Below are positions 52,871 to 60,816 of a DNA stretch of 63,761 bases, piece by piece. The position numbers were made by a program, and so were the translations under genes. The DNA is taken from the NCBI GenBank assembly GCA_902792895.1, contig CADBBK010000026.1, forward strand, positions 1 to 63,761, in the 5' to 3' direction. How positions within the stretch are numbered: the first letter of the stretch is position 1; every line of letters starts with the position of its first letter. The stretch is from an uncultured Bacteroidales bacterium. Its GTDB lineage: Bacteria > Bacteroidota > Bacteroidia > Bacteroidales > Muribaculaceae. The notes beneath the pieces were generated by a model. That model made no database searches. It was given only the letters and a program-made list of their open reading frames with translations, and was not told the origin of the DNA.

Positions 52871-53761
52871 ATGACACAACACCAATTACCTGAATATATG
52901 ATGACAATTTACAATTTTAACGGAAGACAGTTTTGCTTGAGAAGTAGCCGTGTGATGCAACGTGAACAGCGAATCTATGAACGGCTTGTGAAGGACCATG
53001 ACGAACGCATCGTGTACCCTTATGAGTTGGAAACGGCTGATGGCCAGTTGGTCACCCGCTGGCGCCATCTCAGTCCCGACGAGGTGGCAGCATTGCTGGA
53101 CAAGAGTGATGAACGCCCCCTGCTCCAGCGCGTGGACTGGAGCGACGAAATTGGCGATGAGAACTTGACCGTGAAGCGCATTGCCCCGATGGCCCACTTC
53201 ACATTGACGTGCACCCTGCTGGACGAGGGCCTGCAAGTGATGCCGTTTGACGTTCAGCTGGCTGTGGAGGATTTCGTAGCATTGATGTTGCGCATCATGG
53301 ACAATGCCCATTACGGCATGTTTGACCTGGAGATGCTACACCCTGCCACCTACCAGCGCATCATGGACAAGTGCCCACAACCCGTGAGCAGCACCGGCCG
53401 CATCGTCTTCTCGACCGCACAGGAGATCCTCGCTCAGAGCCGCCAGGGTTTCGGGGATGCTGGCGACGAGGTTTCCTGCAATGATGACGGCAAGGGCAAC
53501 CTGTGTCATGTGGTAGCCACTATCAACGAAAAACACGTTGAGTTTTACGAGGAATACACCGAGGATTTTGACATCAACCCTGTTGCGGAGGTGACCGTTG
53601 ACGATGTGCCGGCCCTGTGCCGCGCCTTGGGTGTCTATAACGCTGACAGCATGCTACAGGCGTTGGAGGCTGTGCTGAAAGGCAGCGACGGGACCCTGGC
53701 CCCAGTCAAGTCTTTCCTGAACGACCATCACATCGCGTTCACGCTTAAAGAATACGAATAA
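52871..53761 (+). CDS. Island protein of unknown function
   Basis: About 296 residues from the ATG at 52871; an earlier in-frame ATG (52826) overlaps a promoter box, and a later one (52898, MMTIYNFNGRQF) is also possible. Acidic, no signal peptide or membrane helix. An N-terminal part (FCLRSSRVMQREQRIYERLV) and middle (VEDFVALMLRIMDNAHYGMF) are predicted helical; the C-terminal part has EEYTEDFDINPVAEVTVDDV. No family recognised. It shares an upstream control element with the ATPase operon at 55.2 kb. Confidence 0.7.
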   Translation: MTQHQLPEYMMTIYNFNGRQFCLRSSRVMQREQRIYERLVKDHDERIVYPYELETADGQLVTRWRHLSPDEVAALLDKSDERPLLQRVDWSDEIGDENLTVKRIAPMAHFTLTCTLLDEGLQVMPFDVQLAVEDFVALMLRIMDNAHYGMFDLEMLHPATYQRIMDKCPQPVSSTGRIVFSTAQEILAQSRQGFGDAGDEVSCNDDGKGNLCHVVATINEKHVEFYEEYTEDFDINPVAEVTVDDVPALCRALGVYNADSMLQALEAVLKGSDGTLAPVKSFLNDHHIAFTLKEYE

Positions 53762-53796
53762 GCACAGGATAACAAATAATTCGGGGAGAATAGCTA

Positions 53797-53804
53797 CATT
53801 TGCA
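53797..53804 (+). promoter_or_regulatory. -7 box (TACATTTG) for the YqiA-like gene
   Basis: TACATTTG 30 bases before the ATG at 53835. Confidence 0.55.
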
Positions 53805-53834
53805 TTCAGATAAATCCATAAATTAATCATACCT

Positions 53835-54971
53835 ATGAACGAAAAAAAGATAAAAGTATATGCCCAAGTCGGAGACGATTTGCTTTTTGATGTATATGTG
53901 ACTGTTCCTCAATATGTTTGGAACAAAGAAGTGGACGACCTCGAAGAGGCCGTGAGAGACGATATTGCAAACTGTGATGACGATGAGGACTTCGAGCAAG
54001 ACCTTGCTGATGAGCCCTACTATGGTGGCTATATCGGTTCAGCTGATGGCTGTAGCCATGGTTATACTTCGGCACACGGACGCATAGCCTACCACTTGGT
54101 CTCATGTCAGTTCGGAAGTATACTTGCAGGTCTCGGAGTTCTCGAACAACTGCGTGATGCCATCGTCAGGGATCTTGTTGAGAGTGATACCGAGCATCAA
54201 CATGAAGAAGAGTTACAGAGGCTTAAAAGTATCAAAAATTTTGTGCAAGCGATGCTGGGCGAAGATGCGGATGATTATGAATGTTACGAAGATTGTGACA
54301 GCGGCAGTGAAGAACAGGTCGTTACTATCTGGGACCGTTATCCTCTGGAACTGTTGGATGAACTGGCCGAAAGGGTTTATGGCGTTCCGCAAAAGAAAAC
54401 TATCGTTTATCTCCACGGCTACGGGTCCAGTAGCCAAAGCAACACGGCGAAATATCTTGCTGAAAACATGCCTGGCTACAACGTGATTGCCCCTGACATC
54501 CCAGTTGACCCCAAGGAGGCGTTGCCATTCTTGGAGGACTATTGCAGGTCGCATCATGCCGACCTCGTGATCGGCACCAGCATGGGAGGTATGTATGCCA
54601 TGCAGTTGGCTAGCCATTTGCGCATCTGCGTTAATCCTGCTCTGCATCTGTCTGAGGTAGAGGATGTCCTGCAGGTGGGCACTTTTGAACGCTTCCAGCC
54701 GACGGCCGATGGCCAAACACACTTCACCATTACCGAAGAAATCATCGAGCACTTCAGGGAGATGGAGCAGAACTTGTTTGTTAGCGAGAGAGATGAAGGC
54801 AGGTACGATTGTTGGGGATTCTTTGCCGACGGGGACACGCTGGTCAACTGCAGGGACGAATTTGCACAGCATTATACCCGCGTCTTTGATTTCCACGGCG
54901 AACACCGCATGAACAACGACGTCTTGCGCGACGTCATCATCCCTGCCGCCAAGAGAATCCTCAAAGAGTAA
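53835..54971 (+). CDS. YqiA/YcfP-like alpha/beta-hydrolase with an added N-terminal domain
   Basis: 378 residues. Residues of about 190-378 are a YqiA-type esterase: TIVYLHGYGSSSQSNTAKYL, catalytic Ser in LVIGTSMGGMYAMQL, Asp in FFADGDTLVNC and His in FHGEHRMNNDVL. The first 185 residues, rich in Asp/Glu with Cys and Tyr (DDIANCDDDEDFEQDLADEP, YECYEDCDSGSEEQ), are not part of the usual family and are of unknown function. YqiA-like proteins hydrolyse acyl esters in the cytoplasm. The fusion with an acidic domain suggests a role particular to this island. Confidence 0.8.
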   Translation: MNEKKIKVYAQVGDDLLFDVYVTVPQYVWNKEVDDLEEAVRDDIANCDDDEDFEQDLADEPYYGGYIGSADGCSHGYTSAHGRIAYHLVSCQFGSILAGLGVLEQLRDAIVRDLVESDTEHQHEEELQRLKSIKNFVQAMLGEDADDYECYEDCDSGSEEQVVTIWDRYPLELLDELAERVYGVPQKKTIVYLHGYGSSSQSNTAKYLAENMPGYNVIAPDIPVDPKEALPFLEDYCRSHHADLVIGTSMGGMYAMQLASHLRICVNPALHLSEVEDVLQVGTFERFQPTADGQTHFTITEEIIEHFREMEQNLFVSERDEGRYDCWGFFADGDTLVNCRDEFAQHYTRVFDFHGEHRMNNDVLRDVIIPAAKRILKE

Positions 54972-55135
54972 TCCACACGACAACTCATTGCGTCCGATAC
55001 CCCACTTGACTGCCAAGTGACTACTTGAAATAAGCAACTGAATCATCTGAACTTTCTGAATCGCCACAACGAGTGGCGTCAAGCATCAGGCAGCTCGGGA
55101 TGTTCAGTTGTTGTTTCGCCCTATTAAATCCGCCA

Positions 55136-55209
55136 AGTTTTTCAGAGGGCGGTGCCAAGATATACCGATGCGGAACCATTCCCGGTGTCGGAGTGCCGCC
55201 GTACCTTTG
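55136..55209 (+). promoter_or_regulatory. Shared island promoter element, copy 2
   Basis: AGTTTTTC (55136-55143), AAGATATACCGA (55157-55168), 33 bases, -7 box TACCTTTG (55202-55209). Matches the element at 52708-52783 block by block. Confidence 0.55.
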
Positions 55210-55214
55210 CATCT

Positions 55215-55256
55215 ATGGAAAATATATCTATGAATCAAACACGAAAGGAAGAATGA
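55215..55256 (+). CDS. 13-codon leader ORF coupled to the ATPase gene
   Basis: The first ATG after the -7 box (55215) opens a 13-codon frame (MENISMNQTRKEE) whose TGA at 55254-55256 overlaps the ATPase start ATG at 55253 (ATGA). Such overlap normally couples translation, so the short ORF may set the output of the ATPase. Whether the peptide has a function is unknown. Confidence 0.4.
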   Translation: MENISMNQTRKEE

Positions 55257-56104
55257 GTATGAAAAGAATTGTAAAGATGAAAGACGTGACTTTTGATGCG
55301 TCCCTATTCGAGAACTATCAGTCAGGGACTGTGCTCGACAACCTATTGTGCAGTTATAAGGGACTGCCTAAAGGTGTCAACTACATGATTATCGGTGATC
55401 CCGGCGTAGGCAAGACCACGATTATTCTTGACCTGGTTTCCAGCATTGCCCGCCAGCAGCCGGCAACCAGAATCCTGTTCATCAGTGCCGAAATGAATGA
55501 GATTGACTTGGCCATCTATGTGCAACGCTATCCCAAGTTCGGCGACATCAACATCCTGTTTGTTGAGCCGGACATTAACGATTACACGCACCACCTGCAG
55601 CAAATCGAGGAGGTGCTGCAGCAGGGATGGGACATCGTCGCCATCGACTCGTTCCATGAGCTGCAGGGCATTGTCAAGGAGGAAGAAAACATCACCATGC
55701 GACAAGCCGAAAACAAGCTGTTGAGCATGATCAAGCGGCATAACAAGGGAGAGAATGATGCACACACCAACACCACGTTCCTGACCATACAGCAGGTCAC
55801 CAAGCGTGGCGCATTCATCGGCACCAACCGCCTGAAACACATGATTACGGCCATGATGGAATTGCGCCTCGATAACCCCAAGAACGTCTACAGCGACCGT
55901 TACGTCGTGTTTTCCAAGCATCGCCGCGGCGATGTGGGCGTGAAACTGTACTACAGCCTGAGCTGTACGGGCGACGTGTACTACGACGAGCAACGATACC
56001 TGCAGGACATGCAACTGCGTGCGCTGCAAAGCAACGTGTCGAGCCAACTGCGCGACTTTGCCACCCAATTTGAACGTTTGTTTAACAATGAAATAAATCA
56101 ATGA
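55253..56104 (+). CDS. RecA/DnaB-fold AAA ATPase (RepA-like)
   Basis: 283 residues from the ATG at 55253; an earlier frame start precedes the promoter and is not used. Walker A GDPGVGKTT (48-56), RILFISAEM (73-81), Walker B WDIVAIDSFHEL (126-137), and a sensor region FLTIQQVTKRGAFIGTNRLK. This layout matches single-domain RecA-like ATPases (RadA/DnaB/AAA_25) found in plasmids and phages. A central replication, recombination or signalling ATPase for the island. Its TGA overlaps the ATG of the next gene, so the two are translationally coupled. Confidence 0.8.
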   Translation: MSMKRIVKMKDVTFDASLFENYQSGTVLDNLLCSYKGLPKGVNYMIIGDPGVGKTTIILDLVSSIARQQPATRILFISAEMNEIDLAIYVQRYPKFGDINILFVEPDINDYTHHLQQIEEVLQQGWDIVAIDSFHELQGIVKEEENITMRQAENKLLSMIKRHNKGENDAHTNTTFLTIQQVTKRGAFIGTNRLKHMITAMMELRLDNPKNVYSDRYVVFSKHRRGDVGVKLYYSLSCTGDVYYDEQRYLQDMQLRALQSNVSSQLRDFATQFERLFNNEINQ

Positions 56105-57168
56105 CTATGGACTCCAATGAATTTAACCGAATCAAGCAGGAAGTGCTTGAACGCCCCATCTGCTATCGCGAGGTGGAGGCAAAAGAGATTGTCGCCATGG
56201 GTGAGAACCATTACACCGTGGGCAGTGCCACACTCGAAGTTTCACCAACCATCGCTGACGAGATTGACCGGTTCGCGGGCATCAAAACGGGGCAGTCACG
56301 CACCGCTCTTGACAGCTATGGCGAACATGGATTGACCAGCCTGCGCAACTTCTTTGGGCAAGCGGAGGTGAAGAACAGCAAACGACTCATCCTTGCTGCC
56401 GACACCCGTACCCGCCAGATTGTAGATGCCATTCCCATCAAAGAGAAAATGATTACGCCCGACGTGTTCTTTGATTTCGCCGAGATGTTCATGGACAAGA
56501 ACGATTACCTGCCCGAGCGTGTGGAGCACACCCACTCCTTGAAAAAGGGAGTATCCATCGTGATGAGGCCCGTCCATGAACAGATTATGGAGTATGCCCC
56601 AGGAGATGAGTTCATCGCCAACGGGCTCTACCTCACATGGAATCCAGGAGAAATCAACTTGGGCAACTACTATGAACGGTTGGTGTGCTCCAACGGCGCC
56701 ACCCAGATTTCCCATCACGCCATCACCAGGGCTTATTCCCCCGAGGCGATGGAACTGGGGCGCCTGTTGGATGTGACGTCTGATTCCAAGCCGCTAAAGC
56801 AAAACATGGAAAAGATGTTGTCCAGCGCCAAGTTGGCGATGCGGACAACCGCCTCGGTGCGCGAACTGGGTGTTGCAGTCAAATTGCTCAACGAGCACGG
56901 ATTGCCTCATGAAGACGCCAACCAAATTATCCCTTATGAAACCACCAAGGAGCTGTACGAGCAGGCGGGTTATCCCACCGACACGGCAAACATGGCTCAA
57001 GCCAAGAGTGAGATGACCATCTGGGAACTGTTCAACATGCTCACATTCTTTGCCACGCACAACCAGCTATGGTCGGAGCAGGACATCAGGCGCACCTCGC
57101 TCATGGAGGCCAGCATTGTGCTGCTCATGCGTGAGCGCGACATCAAGGAGTATTACAACATTTTCTGA
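56101..57168 (+). CDS. Protein of unknown function coupled to the RecA-like ATPase
   Basis: 355 residues. ATG at 56101 overlaps the ATPase stop (ATGA). Soluble, no signal peptide. Segments YTVGSATLEVSPTIADEIDR, ALDSYGEHGLTSLRNFFGQA, IVMRPVHEQIMEYAPGDEFI, WNPGEINLGNYYERLVCSNG and TIWELFNMLTFFATHNQLW. The arrangement recalls phage/plasmid proteins of the DUF932 kind (which also end with a NxxTxxxxH-like stretch), but the match is too weak to name. It likely acts with the ATPase. Confidence 0.7.
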   Translation: MTMDSNEFNRIKQEVLERPICYREVEAKEIVAMGENHYTVGSATLEVSPTIADEIDRFAGIKTGQSRTALDSYGEHGLTSLRNFFGQAEVKNSKRLILAADTRTRQIVDAIPIKEKMITPDVFFDFAEMFMDKNDYLPERVEHTHSLKKGVSIVMRPVHEQIMEYAPGDEFIANGLYLTWNPGEINLGNYYERLVCSNGATQISHHAITRAYSPEAMELGRLLDVTSDSKPLKQNMEKMLSSAKLAMRTTASVRELGVAVKLLNEHGLPHEDANQIIPYETTKELYEQAGYPTDTANMAQAKSEMTIWELFNMLTFFATHNQLWSEQDIRRTSLMEASIVLLMRERDIKEYYNIF

Positions 57169-57473
57169 TACCGCAAGTTATTATCCAGATAACGATGGAT
57201 TGAGAGAATATATCTCGGGGACAGGGCACGATAACGAGGTGCTGGCGCGGCATGAAGAGAGGCATCCTGACCGCTGACCTTATCGTTTAGAAACGAAATG
57301 ACAAGAATGACAACGGATTATTAAAATCCACTATTGTCATTCTTGTCTTCATTTCATGCCGTCATCATGGGAATAATACATCTATGCAAGATGACGGAAG
57401 CCCACAAGAAGTCAAACCAAGGCATTCCACTACAGCCACAATAGTGAGGAAGCCATTAGCATGACGCGCTTTA
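57169..57473. other. Intergenic region with nested inverted repeats between convergent genes
   Basis: A 13-bp stem ACAAGAATGACAA (57301-57313) / TTGTCATTCTTGT (57334-57346), extended by GAAATG/CATTTC and, further out, GGCATGAA (57249-57256) / TTCATGCC (57353-57360). No T-run, but the position between convergent genes suggests a transcription-stopping structure. No gene seen. Confidence 0.5.
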
Positions 57474-58289
57474 TCAGTAGATCAGTTCGAACGTATCTAG
57501 ATCCAATTCATGTGCCTGGCCATTATCAAGCATCATGTAATTGTCGGCTTTTATGACTTTACCAAACACCTGCTTGACTTGGTCGTACTCCACCTGCTTG
57601 GTATGCCCGAAAACTTGCTTGACGTCCTCGAGTTGGTCTTTATTCGAAAACTCACGGACATCCGCCCAGATGCAACTGCCGTCATTATACCATTTGCCGT
57701 AGAGGCAGCGAGGGTTATCGCCCCGATACGAAGAAGCGATGTCAAGCAGAGAAATAGCATCTCGGCCAGAATCCAGAAACTTGTTGAATTGCATGAAAAA
57801 CTTGTTGAAGTCTGAACGATCCAGATTAATCAGGCCAGGTGCCAGATCATCCAATTTCCGGTACACATACATCACCCAATCATACCTGAAACCCGCATGG
57901 GAGAACACGACATCATCATGCACATAGATAAGCTGGAACAGTTCCTTATTGTCATTGAACAGTTGAGCTATCTCATCATGATGCGCTGAATCGTGCCGGC
58001 AGAACCATGGGCCGCATTTTTCAAAATATTCTTTTGAATAATACGGCATATCATGGTTTCCAAGGAGCAAAACCACTTTCTCGGCATTCGCCCGCTTGAA
58101 TTCGATGATTTCTTTAAAGTTCTCGATAGCTTCAGGAACCGATATGCGCTCCTCATGATACGGATCCAGATAATCGCCCAGAAACACGATTTTTTCATAC
58201 TCCTTTACCTTAACCGGATCGCTATAATCCTTCCAAAACTCACGTCCATGAACATCAGGCATTACCAATATCACATTACTTTTATCCAT
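57474..58289 (-). CDS. Calcineurin-like metallophosphoesterase
   Basis: 271 residues. All metal-site motifs are present: MPDVHGREFW (DxH), FLGDYLDPYHEE (GDxxD), LLGNHDMPYY (GNHD/E), VVFSHAGFRYD and VFGHTKQV (GHT). This is the Ser/Thr-phosphatase/Ap4A-hydrolase branch. The substrate is unknown; phosphoproteins, nucleotides or RNA ends are all possible. It follows the NADAR gene by 109 bases on the same strand and could be co-expressed. Confidence 0.88.
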   Translation of the reverse strand: MDKSNVILVMPDVHGREFWKDYSDPVKVKEYEKIVFLGDYLDPYHEERISVPEAIENFKEIIEFKRANAEKVVLLLGNHDMPYYSKEYFEKCGPWFCRHDSAHHDEIAQLFNDNKELFQLIYVHDDVVFSHAGFRYDWVMYVYRKLDDLAPGLINLDRSDFNKFFMQFNKFLDSGRDAISLLDIASSYRGDNPRCLYGKWYNDGSCIWADVREFSNKDQLEDVKQVFGHTKQVEYDQVKQVFGKVIKADNYMMLDNGQAHELDLDTFELIY

Positions 58290-58398
58290 ACTACATTATT
58301 TACTGTTAGAAGTTGAGAAGTGGCATCTATACTATTGTGGACAATGCCAGAATTAATTTTGTTGACAAAAACATCTCGGTGGTTTGTTGTTGATGATT

Positions 58399-59040
58399 TC
58401 AGAATTGGATTTTTTGGCCGAGGATGTGGATGCCCGAGGCGTTGAGGAGGGCGGTATCTATGTTTGGTGCGGTGCCGTTGAGGAGATGGCGGCGGCAGAT
58501 GGTGAGAATCTTGCCCATGGCATTGCCTCCGTGGAGAATGCCGTCCTCATCGGGTTGGGCTGCCCACACCAGGTCATTCTTCTCGACCTCGACGATGACA
58601 ACATCGTCGGGAACGCTCTTCAGCAGTGCTGCAAAATCCTTATTCAACAGACACTTCTGCCAGACGCACCACAGCATCCACTGCAGCCTGAAAGAGGCAA
58701 AGTCGTCGCGGATGTATGTTCCGTAATTGGCTTTGGAGCATCGCTTGGCCCATGCACCAGACGGCATCATGCGGATGTACTGCTGCGCCTCGATGCACTG
58801 GTCATCGTCACGGCTCCACTCGCCACATAGATACAGATGCTCACTGCTGCGCCACCTCATCCCGAGCAAATCGAAGTGGAAACCGCCTGCCATGTTCCCT
58901 AGCCTACCCGACTCAAATCGGTCACAAACGTCACCCGGCCTGCTATAGGTCAGCAGATTCAACGACTTCGGGTCTAAGCACTCTTGACGTCCCAGCACGT
59001 CCTCGGTAATCGCAATATTATACTTTTCTTCTCTAGTCAT
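58399..59040 (-). CDS. NADAR-family protein (YbiA-like)
   Basis: 213 residues. Motifs of the NADAR fold: MRWRSSEHLYLCGEWS, EAQQYIRMMPSGAWAKR, the central WCVWQKCLLNKDFAALLKSV and C-terminal DLVWAAQPDEDGILHGGNAM followed by GKILTICRRHL. NADAR proteins act on ADP-ribose-linked or riboflavin-pathway metabolites; some remove ADP-ribose from nucleic acid as antitoxins. No DarT-like toxin is next to it. Promoter TATCTTTG at 59079-59086. Confidence 0.8.
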   Translation of the reverse strand: MTREEKYNIAITEDVLGRQECLDPKSLNLLTYSRPGDVCDRFESGRLGNMAGGFHFDLLGMRWRSSEHLYLCGEWSRDDDQCIEAQQYIRMMPSGAWAKRCSKANYGTYIRDDFASFRLQWMLWCVWQKCLLNKDFAALLKSVPDDVVIVEVEKNDLVWAAQPDEDGILHGGNAMGKILTICRRHLLNGTAPNIDTALLNASGIHILGQKIQF

Positions 59041-59078
59041 GCTCGAATGTGTTTTTTGATAACAAACTTATCGATAGA

Positions 59079-59086
59079 CAAAGATA
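59079..59086 (-). promoter_or_regulatory. -7 box (TATCTTTG) of the NADAR gene
   Basis: Minus strand TATCTTTG, 39 bases before the ATG. Confidence 0.6.
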
Positions 59087-59276
59087 ACATTTTTTTGTGA
59101 GTTATGCAACTGAGACAATGTCAAAATAGCTACCATGACACTGGTTTTTCAAATACGACTTCAAGCTTGCTGATCGATGTTCTAAAGCGCCTATTTACCT
59201 GCTGCACTCAAGATGCGTTCCCTGCGAGCCAGCAGATATAAATCATTGTTGATGAAGATTTCTTCTTGCTGCTTCT

Positions 59277-60431
59277 TCAGTTCATCGATTGTTTGTCCTT
59301 CTCGCGAAAGTATCGCTCGATAGTTCCTGAATCAACTTCATTTGACTGGAAAATCTCATTCAATTTGTCGCGCCTGAACCTAAACAATTGGAATTTAAGT
59401 TCTTCGATTCGCTTGTTCATAGGCGTGATAGAACGCTGGTAGGAAACATTGTCGATCTCGCCTCGTTTCAACTGGGCTTTCAACGCCTTCTTCTGCATTT
59501 TGAGGTGCTCAGTCTCTTGGATAGCCCTTGTTTCAAGTTCTTCATTTTCGGCGAGAAACGCCCTCGCTTCATCTTCTTTTAATGAGATGAGGGCGAAGAG
59601 ATACTTTTCGCGCCAGTGGGATGATTCTTTAGTCAACCGCTCAAGGCTCTGCTCAAGGCACCGGTTCAGTCGGTCAATCTCATGCTGCATGAATCGAGTT
59701 GTGATGACGTGGTCATAATCCAACTTTCCGTTATCCTCGCGATGGAGGATGTCCAACACCTCTTGCAAGGTATAAGCCTGGTAACGAACCTTGGCTTCGG
59801 TATAGCGTGCGTTGATTTTGAAAAATGAGCCACAGTGTCGGTTGAACGATGACAATGACACGATCTCTATCTTTCCGTCTTCACGCACCGAACTACAGCG
59901 ATTCATGCCGCTCAACGGAGACCCCGCGAGGGTAAAAACGAGGCTTCGGCACCCTTCATTATCGATGAGCATAGTTTCATCGCTGGTTTGCCACCATTCG
60001 AGATATACCCCCAGTGTGGGGCGCTTGAAACCACTGGTGCCAGTGTAGGCCAGTCCGTTCCGTGCTGCAACGGGAGCGAGAAACATTCGGCTGTCATTCA
60101 TGATGCGATCCATATGAGCAAGCAGATAAAAGGCATTGTCAGCGAACAGTTGCTGCTTTTGCATCGATTCGTCCGAAACGGGCGCTATTCTCGGCTTGCA
60201 TTTCCGCATCGTGACATATTGCCCAGTGGTATCAAGTTCCAATTTGTCTTGGAATTCCGTTTCAGTATCTTCATCTGCAAGTGGATAACAATCCAGTTGG
60301 GTCCCATTGAGCAAGACTATTTTGCCATCAGGAAAAGTTTCCTTCTCGTCTTGACACTTCTTTTCGGAAGACTCAGTAGAATGGCCTTGAGTACTCCCTC
60401 CTAACAATTCATTGTTTTCATTCATCATCAT
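59277..60431 (-). CDS. Coiled-coil protein of unknown function
   Basis: 384 residues. A short disordered N-terminus (NNELLGGSTQGHSTESSEKK), a globular region (about 90-230, with MFLAPVAARNGLAYTGTSGF and TLGVYLEWWQTSDETMLIDN) and a long C-terminal coiled coil (about 250-380, for example ETRAIQETEHLKMQKKALKA). No signal peptide, no family recognised. Third in order behind the AAA+ ATPase and the small protein on the same strand (116-base gap), so it may be a partner or substrate of the ATPase. Three ATGs in a row open the gene. Confidence 0.72.
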   Translation of the reverse strand: MMMNENNELLGGSTQGHSTESSEKKCQDEKETFPDGKIVLLNGTQLDCYPLADEDTETEFQDKLELDTTGQYVTMRKCKPRIAPVSDESMQKQQLFADNAFYLLAHMDRIMNDSRMFLAPVAARNGLAYTGTSGFKRPTLGVYLEWWQTSDETMLIDNEGCRSLVFTLAGSPLSGMNRCSSVREDGKIEIVSLSSFNRHCGSFFKINARYTEAKVRYQAYTLQEVLDILHREDNGKLDYDHVITTRFMQHEIDRLNRCLEQSLERLTKESSHWREKYLFALISLKEDEARAFLAENEELETRAIQETEHLKMQKKALKAQLKRGEIDNVSYQRSITPMNKRIEELKFQLFRFRRDKLNEIFQSNEVDSGTIERYFREKDKQSMN

Positions 60432-60547
60432 ATCGTTTTCCTTTTAGAATAAGTTTTTAAATAAATCATTGATCCGTTTTGCTACGCGTGAAATTGGTTA
60501 GAACTGAAATAAGGCACGCCGATAAGCAAGGTGGCTGCCACCTTGGC

Positions 60548-60784
60548 TTATGAGGCCATAGCAAGTGCAGCGGCCGGCTTCAAGTGGAAGCGTTTGGTGA
60601 AAGCCGTCAGCAAGAGCTCGGCTTGGTCGCGGTCAAGGTTGAAGAGTGAAACCGCGGTATCGTCGTTGCAGAGCATACACTGTACGCCCTTGTTGTAGAA
60701 GTAGTTGTGAACACGATTGGCACGATACTGATTGTTGCAGTTGATGGTGATTGTCATAGAAATCTTGTTTTTATGGTTTAACAT
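60548..60784 (-). CDS. Small protein of unknown function between two island genes
   Basis: 78 residues, or 69 if the internal ATG at 60757 (MTITINCNNQYRANRVHNYF) is used. Basic N-terminal half with VQCMLCNDDTAVSLFNLDRD and a helical tail ending LKPAAALAMAS. The predicted beta-alpha-beta pattern and size recall small partner proteins. It starts 32 bases after the AAA+ gene, likely the same transcript. Confidence 0.6.
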   Translation of the reverse strand: MLNHKNKISMTITINCNNQYRANRVHNYFYNKGVQCMLCNDDTAVSLFNLDRDQAELLLTAFTKRFHLKPAAALAMAS

Positions 60785-60816
60785 ATTAGTAGAGGCCGAT
60801 TTGTTAATTCAGCGTT

